Part shown: in pieces, positions 6,951-15,182 of the stretch
Layout: every line of letters begins with the position of its first letter
Position numbering within the stretch: the first letter of the stretch is position 1
Notes under the pieces: model-generated
Told to the model about the DNA's origin: nothing
The model's input: the letters and a program-made list of their open reading frames with translations, nothing else
Database searches by the model: none
Source of the DNA: Treponema sp.
GTDB lineage: Bacteria > Spirochaetota > Spirochaetia > Treponematales > Treponemataceae
Reading direction: 5' to 3'
Length of the DNA: 18,960 nucleotides
Assembly: GCA_017622055.1 (NCBI GenBank)
Contig: JAGARY010000237.1
Location: forward strand, 1 to 18,960
Position numbers and translations under genes: made by a program

Positions 6951-7037
6951 TGGATTACTTCGCCTTCGGCTCGTAATGACAAGAAACTACAACCCGAATG
7001 CCACGTCACTGCTGCGAGCGAAGCGTGGCAGTCCAGC
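6951..7037. repeat. Composite intergenic palindromic repeat (GCGAGCGAAGC type)
   Basis: Two half-elements lie between convergent operons. The first, 6951-6980, reads TGGATTACTTCGCC then TTCGGCTCGTAATGAC and can fold through ATTAC/GTAAT and GCC/GGC. The second, 7005-7037, contains TGCGAGCGAAGCGTGGCAG, and the outer TGCCACG (6999-7005) pairs with CGTGGCA (7024-7030). The same wording, 'CATTGCGAGCGAAGCGTGGCAATCC', is a widely dispersed bacterial intergenic repeat. The short frames crossing it are not genes. It may also help separate the two converging transcripts. Confidence 0.65.
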
Positions 7038-7075
7038 AAAAAACAGGACGACACCCCGCACGCAACCCAAACTTT

Positions 7076-8752
7076 CTAGAACAACCCAGAAATGCAGCCG
7101 TTGTCGTCTACGTCAATGTTCAACGCAGCGGGAGCTTTTGGAAGGCCTGGCATTGTCATAATATCACCAGCCAATGCAACAACAAATCCGGCACCTGCAT
7201 ACAATTGAACATCACGAACAGGGAATGTAAATCCTTTTGGTGCGCCAATTAAAGTTGGGTCATGGCTAATTGAATTTTGAGTTTTTGCAATACAAACAGG
7301 AAGATTTTTGTATCCAGCATCTTCAAAAGATTGCAACTTCTTTAATGCTGCAGGAGCAAAATCAACACCGTCTGCACGATAAATTTCTTTTGCAATTTTT
7401 GAAATTTTTTCTGTAAGTGGCAAATCCAATTCATAAAGTGGATGATAATTTGCTTTTCCACTTTCTGCAATTTCACAAACCGCTTTTGCTAAATCTGTAG
7501 TTCCGTTGCCACCTTTTTCCCAACCTTCAGAAAGAACAGCTTTTGCACCAACAGAATCACAAAGCTTTTTAATAAGTTCAATTTCTTCGTCTGTATCTGT
7601 AATAAATTTATTAATTGCAACAACAGCAGGAAGCCCAAATTTTGCAATATTTTCAATGTGAGTTTTAAGATTTTCAAAACCTTTTTCCAACGCAACACAA
7701 TCTTTTTTTGCCAAATCAGCTTTTGCAACACCACCGTGCATTTTAAGCGCCCTAATTGTAGCAACAATTACAACTGCACTTGGATTCAATCCTGCCGAAC
7801 GACATTTAATATCAAGGAATTTTTCTGCACCCAAATCTGCCGCAAAACCAGCTTCTGTAACAACGTAGTCTCCTGTTGCCAACGCACACAAAGTTGCGTT
7901 TACACTATTACAACCGTGAGCAATATTTGCAAAAGGACCACCGTGAACAAAAGCCGGATTTTTTTCCAAAGTTTGAACAAGGTTTGGTTTAATAACATCT
8001 TTTAATAAAGACGCAATTGCACCAGTACATTTTAATTGACCAAAAGTAACGTTTTCTCTTGCATAATTTTGACCAATTACAATATTATCAATTCTTTGTT
8101 TTAATTCTGTAATTGTTTTTGAAAGACAAATAATCGCCATAATTTCTGAAGCAACAGAAATTGAAAAATGATCTTCGCGTGGAACTCCTTGCAAACGTCC
8201 ACCAAGACCAATTGTAATATTACGCAAAGCTCTATCATTTAAATCCACACAGCGTTTCCAAGAAATTGTACGTGGATCAATATTCAATTCGTTTCCTTGC
8301 TGCAAATGATTATCAATTAAAGCCGCAATTAAATTGTTTGCAATACTAATTGCGTGAATATCTCCTGTAAAATGCAAGTTAATATCTTCCATTGGAACAA
8401 TTTGTGCATAACCACCGCCACAAGCTCCACCTTTTACACCAAAACAAGGTCCAAGACTTGGTTCACGCAATGCAACAACTGTTTTTTTACCAATTTTGTT
8501 AAGTCCATCTGCAAGCCCAATTGAAACTGTAGATTTTCCTTCACCAGCTGGAGTTGGAGTTACAGCTGTAACTAAAATTAATTTTCCAGGATTTGTTTTT
8601 GCTTTTTCTTGCAATGTTTTTAATTCTGCAAAAGTAATCTTGGCTTTATAAGGCCCGTACATTTCAAGGGCATCTTCTTTAATATCAATTTTAGCCGCAA
8701 TTTTTGTAATTTGTTCCATTTTGTTGCTTTGAGCAATTTCAATATCTGTCAT
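7076..8752 (-). CDS. fhs: Formate-tetrahydrofolate ligase
   Basis: It joins formate to tetrahydrofolate with ATP, giving 10-formyl-THF for purine and initiator-tRNA synthesis or for one-carbon flux in anaerobes. The family signatures are complete: P-loop TPTPAGEGKST (about 66-76), the signature from ALREPSLGPCFG through GGACGGGYAQ to DINLHFTGD (about 94-131), and the C-terminal MPGLPKAPAALNID with an acidic end. The length of 558 residues is normal for the family. I placed the start at 8752 (MTDIEIAQSN) because GAGG lies exactly 6 bases upstream; the in-frame ATG at 8764 has no ribosome site, and the four added residues would be encoded by that very site. The gene stands alone between convergent and upstream transcripts. 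Confidence 0.95.
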   Translation of the reverse strand: MTDIEIAQSNKMEQITKIAAKIDIKEDALEMYGPYKAKITFAELKTLQEKAKTNPGKLILVTAVTPTPAGEGKSTVSIGLADGLNKIGKKTVVALREPSLGPCFGVKGGACGGGYAQIVPMEDINLHFTGDIHAISIANNLIAALIDNHLQQGNELNIDPRTISWKRCVDLNDRALRNITIGLGGRLQGVPREDHFSISVASEIMAIICLSKTITELKQRIDNIVIGQNYARENVTFGQLKCTGAIASLLKDVIKPNLVQTLEKNPAFVHGGPFANIAHGCNSVNATLCALATGDYVVTEAGFAADLGAEKFLDIKCRSAGLNPSAVVIVATIRALKMHGGVAKADLAKKDCVALEKGFENLKTHIENIAKFGLPAVVAINKFITDTDEEIELIKKLCDSVGAKAVLSEGWEKGGNGTTDLAKAVCEIAESGKANYHPLYELDLPLTEKISKIAKEIYRADGVDFAPAALKKLQSFEDAGYKNLPVCIAKTQNSISHDPTLIGAPKGFTFPVRDVQLYAGAGFVVALAGDIMTMPGLPKAPAALNIDVDDNGCISGLF

Positions 8753-8781
8753 AAAAAACCTCATTTATTTGGGGATGTAAT

Positions 8782-8810
8782 ATTTTAACCTAGATATGAT
8801 ATTTTAACAA
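8782..8810 (-). promoter_or_regulatory. Candidate fhs promoter with direct repeats
   Basis: On the minus strand TTGTTA (8805-8810) and TAAAAT (8782-8787) are separated by 17 bases, about 30 bases before the fhs ATG. Plus-strand ATATTTTAAC occurs twice, at 8780-8789 and 8799-8808, exactly 19 bases apart, covering the -10 and -35. The repeat could be a binding site or chance in AT-rich DNA. Confidence 0.5.
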
Positions 8811-8860
8811 GTTATAAAAGAAATGTGTTATGTTATGTGTTAATAGAAAAGAAAAATAAA

Positions 8861-8985
8861 AAAAAGAAGGAGGCTCCCCCAATTCGCGTTGCTCATTGGG
8901 GTCGGGTGTTCCAGCCTTCGCTACCGCTCATTCCAAGGCAAAAACTTGCCTTGGAACTTCGGGCTTCCATACCCTAGCCTAAATT
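8861..8985 (-). repeat. GC-rich hairpin repeat element (copy B), possible transcription end of the sugar importer operon
   Basis: The element has a perfect 11-base stem (8931-8941, TTCCAAGGCAA; 8946-8956) with a four-base loop, and a second stem, CCCCAAT (8877-8883) with ATTGGGG (8895-8901). Read on the minus strand, the first stem is followed by TGAGCGGTAGCGAAG, shared with copy A near 2338. A run of eight T on the minus strand (8858-8865) follows the second stem after a 12-base spacer, so termination of the binding-protein transcript here is plausible but not a textbook terminator. Confidence 0.55.
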
Positions 8986-9000
8986 ATCAGCGATTAAATC

Positions 9001-10698
9001 TTATTGGCGAACAGCTTTTTCTGCAGCAGCACGAACTTTAGCTTGTTCAACAAAGAATGCGTTCAAATCATCCCATCCATAAGATTTACAATCTTCAACC
9101 ATTTTTGCAACAATTGAATCATATTCAGCATCTGTTTTTGCATAAATAGCGTTCCAAGAACCATTTTTTACACAATCACAAACTTGAGATTTTTTCATTT
9201 CCAAATCTGTTGGAACTGGAGTTGCTGTAAACAATGTTCCAGGAGCAATTTGGTAATTTCCACTCAATAAGTATTGATCTGGGTTAGCAGCTTTTGACCA
9301 ATCACGCCAAGCTTGTTCAATTTCTGTAGCAGCTGGAACTTGTTCAGAAGCCCAGAAGAAACGGTTATATGTTTCACCTTCTGTTAATGGGTTAGAAGCA
9401 TCCAAACACCAAGTAATGTTGTTAATTTGGAAAGCACCGTCATGATATGTTCCTTTGTAAGGTTCTGGCATTTCTGTGTTGTTTTGGTCAGCCATAGCTT
9501 TTTTACCAAATTCTGTTAAGTAAGATTTTCCATCTTTAATTTCCCAAGTAACTCCTTGTGGACCATATTGAGTTGTCAAATATCCTTCTGGAGTAGAGAA
9601 CCAGTTAATAATTGCCATACAAAGTTCTGGATAAGCTGTTTTTGAACCAATAGACCAAATGCGTTCTGCACCGTAAACGTTTTGTCCGTAAACTAAAGGA
9701 CGAGCTTCAGTTGGGCAAACTGGGTACATAGCTTTACCTTGGCTTGTGTGTGTTTCAGAGTTATAAGTTCCTGAACCCATCCAGTTGAAAATATTCCAGA
9801 ATGCAGTTCCGTTTTGGAAATCTTCTGACATACCATTATATTTTTGTGTTAATGAGTCTGGATCCAAAAGACCAGCTTGGAAAAGTTTATTAAAGAATTT
9901 CAAACATTCAAGATATGGACCATTTTCTTCGATTGCACCATGGAAAGATCCTGTTTCTGGATCATAAAGACCAACATAGAATTCGTCAAATCCAAAGTAA
10001 GCTGTTGCAAGAGCTTTTACGAACATAACCATATCACCGTCCCAGTCATTGAACAAAGAAGCACCATAAGTTGGGTTTCCGTTGTCATCTGTAGGACAAG
10101 CTTCTTTCATTTTTGCAAGAACATCTACAAGGTCATCTAAATTTTTAATTTCTGGTTTTCCAATTTGTTCATAAATATCAAAACGAAGATCCCATGTATA
10201 GAAGAATTGTTGAACGTCTTTAGCAGATGTAGAAACTGAGTGTCCAAATCCGTGGATTTTTTTGTCTGGAGAAACAATCATTTTGTTCTTTTGAAGAGCA
10301 AGTTTCATGTTTGCATTAATATAAGGCCCCCATTTAGCAAGAAGATCATCTTCTTCCCAATCCAAAAGCAAACCAGCTTCTACAGCTTTACGGTATTGAT
10401 CACCATCATTACCCCAAACAACGATATCACCAAGGTTTCCTGCTTCCATACGAGTTTGGTAAGCTCCACCAACTTCAGGAATAATGTTAATTTTAACATT
10501 AAACTTTTCAAGCATAAGGTCAGCAAACCAACCTGTTTGAAGTCCTGAATAGTTTGCAAGTTGTGAATAAACGTCAAGAGTAACTGTTTCTTTTGGTTTT
10601 ACGCTCTTTCCGTTACCATTTCCTTTACAGCTAATTGCGAGTGTTGCTGTTGAAAGAATTGCAATTCCTAAAATTGCACTTAGTATTGATTTTTTCAT
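9001..10698 (-). CDS. Sugar ABC transporter solute-binding lipoprotein (LplA/YtcQ-like)
   Basis: The 565-residue product starts with a lipoprotein signal ending TLAISC, making Cys24 the likely lipid anchor, followed by a Gly/Asn/Lys linker. The mature protein has the pattern of large cluster binding proteins that pair with LplB/LplC permeases: an early VTLDVYSQLANYSG strand, KFNVKINIIPEVGG-like second strand, AGNLGDIVVWGNDG hinge region, and a late IGSKTAYPELCMAIINWFSTPEG motif typical of this family. Such proteins bind oligosaccharides, often plant cell wall fragments. AGGAGG lies 7 bases before ATG, the best ribosome site in the window, consistent with excess production of the binding subunit. 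It is the last gene of the operon, 33 bases after the small permease. No ATPase gene accompanies it. Confidence 0.93.
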   Translation of the reverse strand: MKKSILSAILGIAILSTATLAISCKGNGNGKSVKPKETVTLDVYSQLANYSGLQTGWFADLMLEKFNVKINIIPEVGGAYQTRMEAGNLGDIVVWGNDGDQYRKAVEAGLLLDWEEDDLLAKWGPYINANMKLALQKNKMIVSPDKKIHGFGHSVSTSAKDVQQFFYTWDLRFDIYEQIGKPEIKNLDDLVDVLAKMKEACPTDDNGNPTYGASLFNDWDGDMVMFVKALATAYFGFDEFYVGLYDPETGSFHGAIEENGPYLECLKFFNKLFQAGLLDPDSLTQKYNGMSEDFQNGTAFWNIFNWMGSGTYNSETHTSQGKAMYPVCPTEARPLVYGQNVYGAERIWSIGSKTAYPELCMAIINWFSTPEGYLTTQYGPQGVTWEIKDGKSYLTEFGKKAMADQNNTEMPEPYKGTYHDGAFQINNITWCLDASNPLTEGETYNRFFWASEQVPAATEIEQAWRDWSKAANPDQYLLSGNYQIAPGTLFTATPVPTDLEMKKSQVCDCVKNGSWNAIYAKTDAEYDSIVAKMVEDCKSYGWDDLNAFFVEQAKVRAAAEKAVRQ

Positions 10699-10731
10699 TT
10701 TTTCCTCCTAAATGAAATAAAAATCGCCAAA

Positions 10732-11634
10732 TTAACCTTTTACCGCACCAAGCATCAATCCTTTTACAAAGTATTTTTGCATAAATGGGTAAACACACAA
10801 AATTGGTATAGCAGTAACCATAGCTACTGTATACTGAATTGATTTTGTATTAAGCATTTCTTGTCGTTGAGTTTCTGAAAGACCTGTTGTAGCAGTTCCC
10901 ATAGAAGCGGCAAGATTTGAAGACTGATTTAAATAAATGTAAAGACGTTCTTGCAAAGTTTTAAGTTTTGGAGCCCCGGACATAAGAATTAAAGAATCTT
11001 GGAAAGAATTCCAATGTCCTACAGCACACCAAATTGCAATTGTAGCAAGAATAGGTTTACTCAATGGCCAAATAATCTTTACAAAAATTGTCATATAAGA
11101 AGCACCATCAATAGAAGCACTTTCTTCTAGTTCTGCAGGAATAGATTCAATATAAGTTTTTACCATGATGATGTTATAAACACTTACAATTCCTGGAATA
11201 ATATATGCCCAGAATGTATTTGTAAGCCCAAGCATTTGCATTGTTGTAAACCAAGGAATAAGCCCTGCACTAAAATACATTGTTACAATCATAAAACGAT
11301 AACAAAGTTTTCTGTGCCACATTTCCTGTTTTGTAACAAGATATCCAACAAAACCAGAAGCAATTGTACTAACAATTGTTCCAATAACTGTACGACCTAC
11401 TGTAACAATAAAAGAAGAACCTAAATCGTGAACATCTTTTAATGCAAGATAGTTTCTAAGGTGAATTCCTCTTGGCACAAAGTTTACCAAACCTTTTGCT
11501 ACTAAACCATTATCTGAAATTGTATTTATAAACAAATAATAAAATGGAAATACACAAATAAAAGTAAAAGCTAAAAATAGAAAATAATTTATAATATTAA
11601 AGATTACGTCGCTAATCGATTGTTTTTCTACCAT
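10732..11634 (-). CDS. Sugar ABC transporter permease (LplC/YtcP-like)
   Basis: The 300-residue product has six predicted membrane helices, with the cytoplasmic EAA loop at about 166-194 (AELEESASIDGASYMTIF then KIIWPLSKP). The C-terminal QKYFVKGLMLGAVKG ending is the hallmark of the LplC/YtcP branch of carbohydrate permeases. GGAGG lies 11 bases before ATG, a rather long spacing. It forms the second half of the membrane channel with the larger permease encoded 66 bases upstream and is followed by the binding lipoprotein. Length is normal for the family, in contrast to its partner. Confidence 0.94.
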   Translation of the reverse strand: MVEKQSISDVIFNIINYFLFLAFTFICVFPFYYLFINTISDNGLVAKGLVNFVPRGIHLRNYLALKDVHDLGSSFIVTVGRTVIGTIVSTIASGFVGYLVTKQEMWHRKLCYRFMIVTMYFSAGLIPWFTTMQMLGLTNTFWAYIIPGIVSVYNIIMVKTYIESIPAELEESASIDGASYMTIFVKIIWPLSKPILATIAIWCAVGHWNSFQDSLILMSGAPKLKTLQERLYIYLNQSSNLAASMGTATTGLSETQRQEMLNTKSIQYTVAMVTAIPILCVYPFMQKYFVKGLMLGAVKG

Positions 11635-11700
11635 AAAAAATTAAACCTCCATGATTTTCTATTTAGATTTTTAGGCAACCCCAAAAATCCATATTCAATA

Positions 11701-13905
11701 TTAGAAAATTGATGTACCTCTAATCCATTTTGAAATTTTGTTTGTAATAAATAACAATACAACACTTACAAATGATTTAAACATACTTACAACAGTTGAG
11801 AATGGAATGTTTCCACTTGAACCACTACCAAATGTCAATTGATAAACATACAAATCAAGAACTTCAATTGGTCCTTTATTTGTAGAGTTTTTGAATACAA
11901 GATATTGGTCCATACCATTACTTAAGATATTTGAAACAGACAAAATCAAAAGAACAATATAAGTTGGGAATAATTCTGGTAAAGTGATGTGCATCATTTT
12001 TTGGAAACGTCCAGCACCGTCAACAGTTGCAGCTTCGTAAAGTTCTTGGTCAATTCCACTAATAGCGGCAATATACATAATTGCAGACCACCCAAGGCTT
12101 TTCCACATTCCCCATAAGAGCATTTTTATCCAGATAAAGTTTTCGCCCATGAGCATATTTTTTCCAGAATCCCAGAAACCATTGTTTACCATCAAACTAC
12201 TAATGAATCCTTCTGTTCCAAAAATACAGAAAGCAATTGCATAAACAAGAACCCAAGAAATAAAGTTTGGAATTGTTGTTAAAGTTTGAATAACACGACG
12301 AACTTTTGTATTTCTAATTTCTGCCAAGAAAATTGCAAAGAACATTGGACACCAGCTAGTTAAAATTCCAAGTCCACTCATTGCCAAAGTATTTCTCAAA
12401 ACGCGAATAATATCTGAACGAGTTGCGGCATTTTCAAATGGAGCTTTAAACCACTTAAAGCCAACCCAATTTTCCATTGAAAGAACATCACCAGCAGAAT
12501 AATCAAAGAATGCGTATCGCCAACCCCACAATGGTAAATAACTAAAAATAAATACAAGAATAAGGAAAGGCAAAATCATAAGGAACAACTGTAAAGGTGC
12601 ATCAATATGACATTTTTCATCTTTTTTTGGTGCAGGAGTTTTTATAAATGAAATAATTGAACAAATTAATATAATTGCAGCAAGCACAACAAAGAAAACG
12701 TAGCCTGCAGGTTCAATTGGAGCCAATCTATTTACGTTTGGACTTGAACAAATCAAATTATATGAATAAAGAATTCCAAACATACTCAAAATAACAAGAG
12801 AACTTCCTGCAATCAAAGCTATGTGAGCATATCTTTTTAATTTATTGTTACCAACAGAAACACAAGAACCAAGTCCACAAGCAATAATTCCAATACAAGC
12901 AATCATACTAGAAAAGAATGCAATATTAATTACGTAATAAGGGAGCCATCCACGAATTAAAGCTCTTTCAATATTTTTTGTATAAGTTCCGTATGCAAAA
13001 CCTGAAGTAAACAAAGAAACGTTTCTACTGATGTTTTCTGAAATTCTTGCAGGATTTAATGCTGGAATAAAAAGGAAAATGAACAAAACAAGTGATAAAA
13101 CTCTGTATGTTACCTGGAACGATGTTACAGAAAATTCTGCTTTTAATTCTGTATCATTTTTATCCCAAATTAATAAAAGCAATGCACTAGCAAATGCCAA
13201 TACACTAAAGATGATATATAAAGGAATTCCATTTGGAGCAGTTGCCATTACATCAAAAGTTGCCAAAACATTTGTTAATCTAGAATATGCAGAAACATAA
13301 TTTACCATGCTTAAACTAACACCAACGGCACCAACACAAACAACAATAAATCCAATTTTTCTGATTAAACCTGTACCACAAGACAAGTAAATTCCTACAA
13401 TACAAAGTGCAATTGCAATAAAAGTAAGAATACAAGCAAATCTATCAAAAGAAACAACATCGGCAAGGGCTTCATTATTTACAGAAAAAGTATTCCAATC
13501 TTGTTTGTAATTTTTTAATTTGATTTTTTCAGCTTTTTCTTCTCCAATTACTGTATCTAATGAAGAAAAATCCATATCAACACTTGTATCTGTGTCTGAC
13601 ATACCTTCATTCATAAGATTTGCCAAAGCGGCATAGTAATCTTCCATAGAAGAATCTTCAGAATTAGTTATTTCGTTAATTGCAGCAACAGCGGAATCTT
13701 CTTCAACAGCACTCTGTTTTGAAGCCTCTACAAATCCAGAAGAAAAGCTTTTAAAATAAAAAACTGATTTTAGTAAAGAAACATCTGAATCAATATGATT
13801 AGAAATTCTGGCAGGATTAATGAACCCAACAAAAGTAAAGAAAAACAACAAAATAACTGATGTTTTTAATACATAATTAGCAACACTTTTTTTTGAAACA
13901 CTCAA
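11701..13905 (-). CDS. Sugar ABC transporter permease (LplB/YteP-like) with two extra N-terminal four-helix modules
   Basis: At 734 residues it is more than twice the usual length of about 310. Residues about 436-734 are a normal LplB-type permease, with FLMILPFLILVFIFSYLP at its start and an EAA loop at about 621-648 (LYEAATVDGAG, then FQKMMHITLPELFP). The first 425 residues hold two copies of one module. Copy 1 has helices at about 12-29, 157-176, 182-204 and 226-247; copy 2 at about 267-283, 325-345, 358-380 and 400-421. In each, the first helix is followed by NPARIS (30-35 and 285-290) and an xVSLxxSxF stretch, and the third helix includes LSM then a Y-S-(Y/A) motif. Copy 1 carries an acidic Ser/Glu/Asp insert (about 62-140). 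The start is TTG with AAGGGG 7 bases before it; no in-frame ATG is near. Role of the modules unknown. Confidence 0.9.
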   Translation of the reverse strand: MSVSKKSVANYVLKTSVILLFFFTFVGFINPARISNHIDSDVSLLKSVFYFKSFSSGFVEASKQSAVEEDSAVAAINEITNSEDSSMEDYYAALANLMNEGMSDTDTSVDMDFSSLDTVIGEEKAEKIKLKNYKQDWNTFSVNNEALADVVSFDRFACILTFIAIALCIVGIYLSCGTGLIRKIGFIVVCVGAVGVSLSMVNYVSAYSRLTNVLATFDVMATAPNGIPLYIIFSVLAFASALLLLIWDKNDTELKAEFSVTSFQVTYRVLSLVLFIFLFIPALNPARISENISRNVSLFTSGFAYGTYTKNIERALIRGWLPYYVINIAFFSSMIACIGIIACGLGSCVSVGNNKLKRYAHIALIAGSSLVILSMFGILYSYNLICSSPNVNRLAPIEPAGYVFFVVLAAIILICSIISFIKTPAPKKDEKCHIDAPLQLFLMILPFLILVFIFSYLPLWGWRYAFFDYSAGDVLSMENWVGFKWFKAPFENAATRSDIIRVLRNTLAMSGLGILTSWCPMFFAIFLAEIRNTKVRRVIQTLTTIPNFISWVLVYAIAFCIFGTEGFISSLMVNNGFWDSGKNMLMGENFIWIKMLLWGMWKSLGWSAIMYIAAISGIDQELYEAATVDGAGRFQKMMHITLPELFPTYIVLLILSVSNILSNGMDQYLVFKNSTNKGPIEVLDLYVYQLTFGSGSSGNIPFSTVVSMFKSFVSVVLLFITNKISKWIRGTSIF

Positions 13906-13968
13906 GAATATACCCCTTTAATTACGATAATTATTCTTCAAACTTTTTTATTAACCGTAAAATAATTT

Positions 13969-14076
13969 CCTAGGATATACTTGTAGTTTCTATTAACTAA
14001 AACATTAAAATGCACACTAGAATACTATACCTAGGCAAAACTTCTTATAGGTAAAATTACCTAGGTATAGATTATA
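13969..14076 (-). promoter_or_regulatory. Importer operon promoter with three CCTAGG palindromes
   Basis: On the minus strand a perfect TATAAT lies at 14071-14076, without a clear -35. The predicted start falls inside the perfect palindrome TACCTAGGTA (14058-14067). Further CCTAGG sites lie at 14030-14035 and 13969-13974. CTATACCTAGG (14025-14035) and CCTAGGTATAG (14060-14070) form an exact 11-base inverted repeat. Site spacings are 30 and 61 bases, near whole helical turns. A half-site TAGGTA (14048-14053) adds to the cluster. This looks like operator DNA for a regulator of the sugar importer; the regulator is unidentified. Confidence 0.45.
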
Positions 14077-14099
14077 TATTCATACATTACAAAAAGAAA

Positions 14100-14140
14100 G
14101 TAAAAAAATATTTTCTTCCAATAATCATATATTTTTTTAC
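14100..14140 (-). terminator. AT-only inverted repeat at the end of the aromatic operon
   Basis: GTAAAAAAATAT (14100-14111) and ATATTTTTTTAC (14129-14140) are exact reverse complements around 17 bases, and the right arm includes the stop codon of the DAHP synthase gene. With its T run it may act as a weak terminator, but no G-C pairs stabilise the stem beyond one. Confidence 0.35.
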
Positions 14141-15165
14141 AATTTTTCGGCGATGTCGTAAATCAATTTTTCTGTTTTTTCCCAACCAAGACATGGATCT
14201 GTAATTGATTTTCCGTAGCAACCTTCGCCAACTTTTTGTGCACCGTCTTCGATGTAACTTTCAATCATAAATCCTTTTAAGATTTTGTTGATTCTGTCGC
14301 TGTGTTTGCAAGAATTTAAAACGTCCATTACAATGCGAGCTTGTTCAAATGGATTTTTGCCAGAGTTTGCGTGGTTTGTATCAATAATAACAGCTGGATT
14401 TTTTAATTCCCGATTGTCATATTCATCACACAATCTGATTAAATCTTCGTAGTGATAGTTTTGCAAATTGTTTCCGTGTTTGTTTGTGCTTCCGCGTAAA
14501 ATTGCGTGAGTATGAGGGTTTCCTTCTGAATGAACTTCCCAACCTCTGTAAATAAACGTATGTTGGTGTTGAGCAGCCATAATTGCGTTCATCATAACTG
14601 AATAATCACCACTTGTTGGGTTTTTCATTCCTACTGGAACTTCAATTCCACTAGCTGTAAGACGATGTTGTTGGTCTTCTACAGAACGAGCACCAACTGC
14701 AACGTACCCAAGTAAATCATCCAAGTATTGATAATTTTCTGGATAAAGCATTTCGTCTGCACAAACAAAACCTGTTTCGCTAACTGCACGCATGTGAAGA
14801 TGACGTGTTGCAATAATTCCCTTGAACATATCTGGTTTTCCGCTTGGATCTGGCTGATGAAGCATTCCTTTGTAGCCGTCTCCAGTTGTTCTTGGTTTAT
14901 TTGTGTAAATGCGTGGAACAATTAAAATCTTGTCTTTTACTTTTTCTTGAACTGGGCAAAGTCTGCCAATGTAATCAATTACACTTTCTTCATTGTCTGC
15001 AGAACAAGGACCAATTATCAAAAGCAATTTATCACTTCTTCCTTCAAAAACTGCTTGGATTTGTACACGTTTTTCTTCTACAACTTTGTCCATTTTTCCA
15101 GTTAAAGGATACATTTCCTTTACTTCCATTGGAATTGCCAATTTTCTTTCAAAATCCATATTCAT
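14137..15165 (-). CDS. aroF: 3-deoxy-7-phosphoheptulonate synthase (DAHP synthase, AroFGH type)
   Basis: It condenses phosphoenolpyruvate and erythrose 4-phosphate, the entry step of the shikimate pathway. The 342-residue product aligns along its length with E. coli AroF/G/H (about 350). Visible are the metal ligands Cys53 in GPCS, His265 in TNHANS, Glu302 in MIESY and Asp323 in SITDPCLGW, plus substrate motifs NKPRTT (89-94) and GARSVEDQQHR (158-168). I placed the start at 15165 because AGAGG lies 7 bases upstream and this removes an overlap with the preceding stop; the frame continues upstream to 15219 without a ribosome site. It starts 17 bases after the AroE-AroK-AroA gene, so the two are surely cotranscribed. 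Members of this type are usually feedback-inhibited by one aromatic amino acid; which one cannot be read here, so the symbol letter is provisional. Confidence 0.94.
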   Translation of the reverse strand: MNMDFERKLAIPMEVKEMYPLTGKMDKVVEEKRVQIQAVFEGRSDKLLLIIGPCSADNEESVIDYIGRLCPVQEKVKDKILIVPRIYTNKPRTTGDGYKGMLHQPDPSGKPDMFKGIIATRHLHMRAVSETGFVCADEMLYPENYQYLDDLLGYVAVGARSVEDQQHRLTASGIEVPVGMKNPTSGDYSVMMNAIMAAQHQHTFIYRGWEVHSEGNPHTHAILRGSTNKHGNNLQNYHYEDLIRLCDEYDNRELKNPAVIIDTNHANSGKNPFEQARIVMDVLNSCKHSDRINKILKGFMIESYIEDGAQKVGEGCYGKSITDPCLGWEKTEKLIYDIAEKL

Positions 15166-15182
15166 ATTTTTACCTCTATATT

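Noticed and set aside
6976..7252. Two plus-strand frames (61 and 84 residues) across the fhs 3' end
   Set aside because: They cross the palindromic repeat and run antisense into fhs. Their 'CERSVAVQQK' wording is the usual false translation of this repeat.
8811..8880. Folate riboswitch before fhs
   Set aside because: The region is a short AT-rich run without conserved paired elements. The nearby GC-rich stems belong to the repeat element and lie beyond the predicted fhs promoter.
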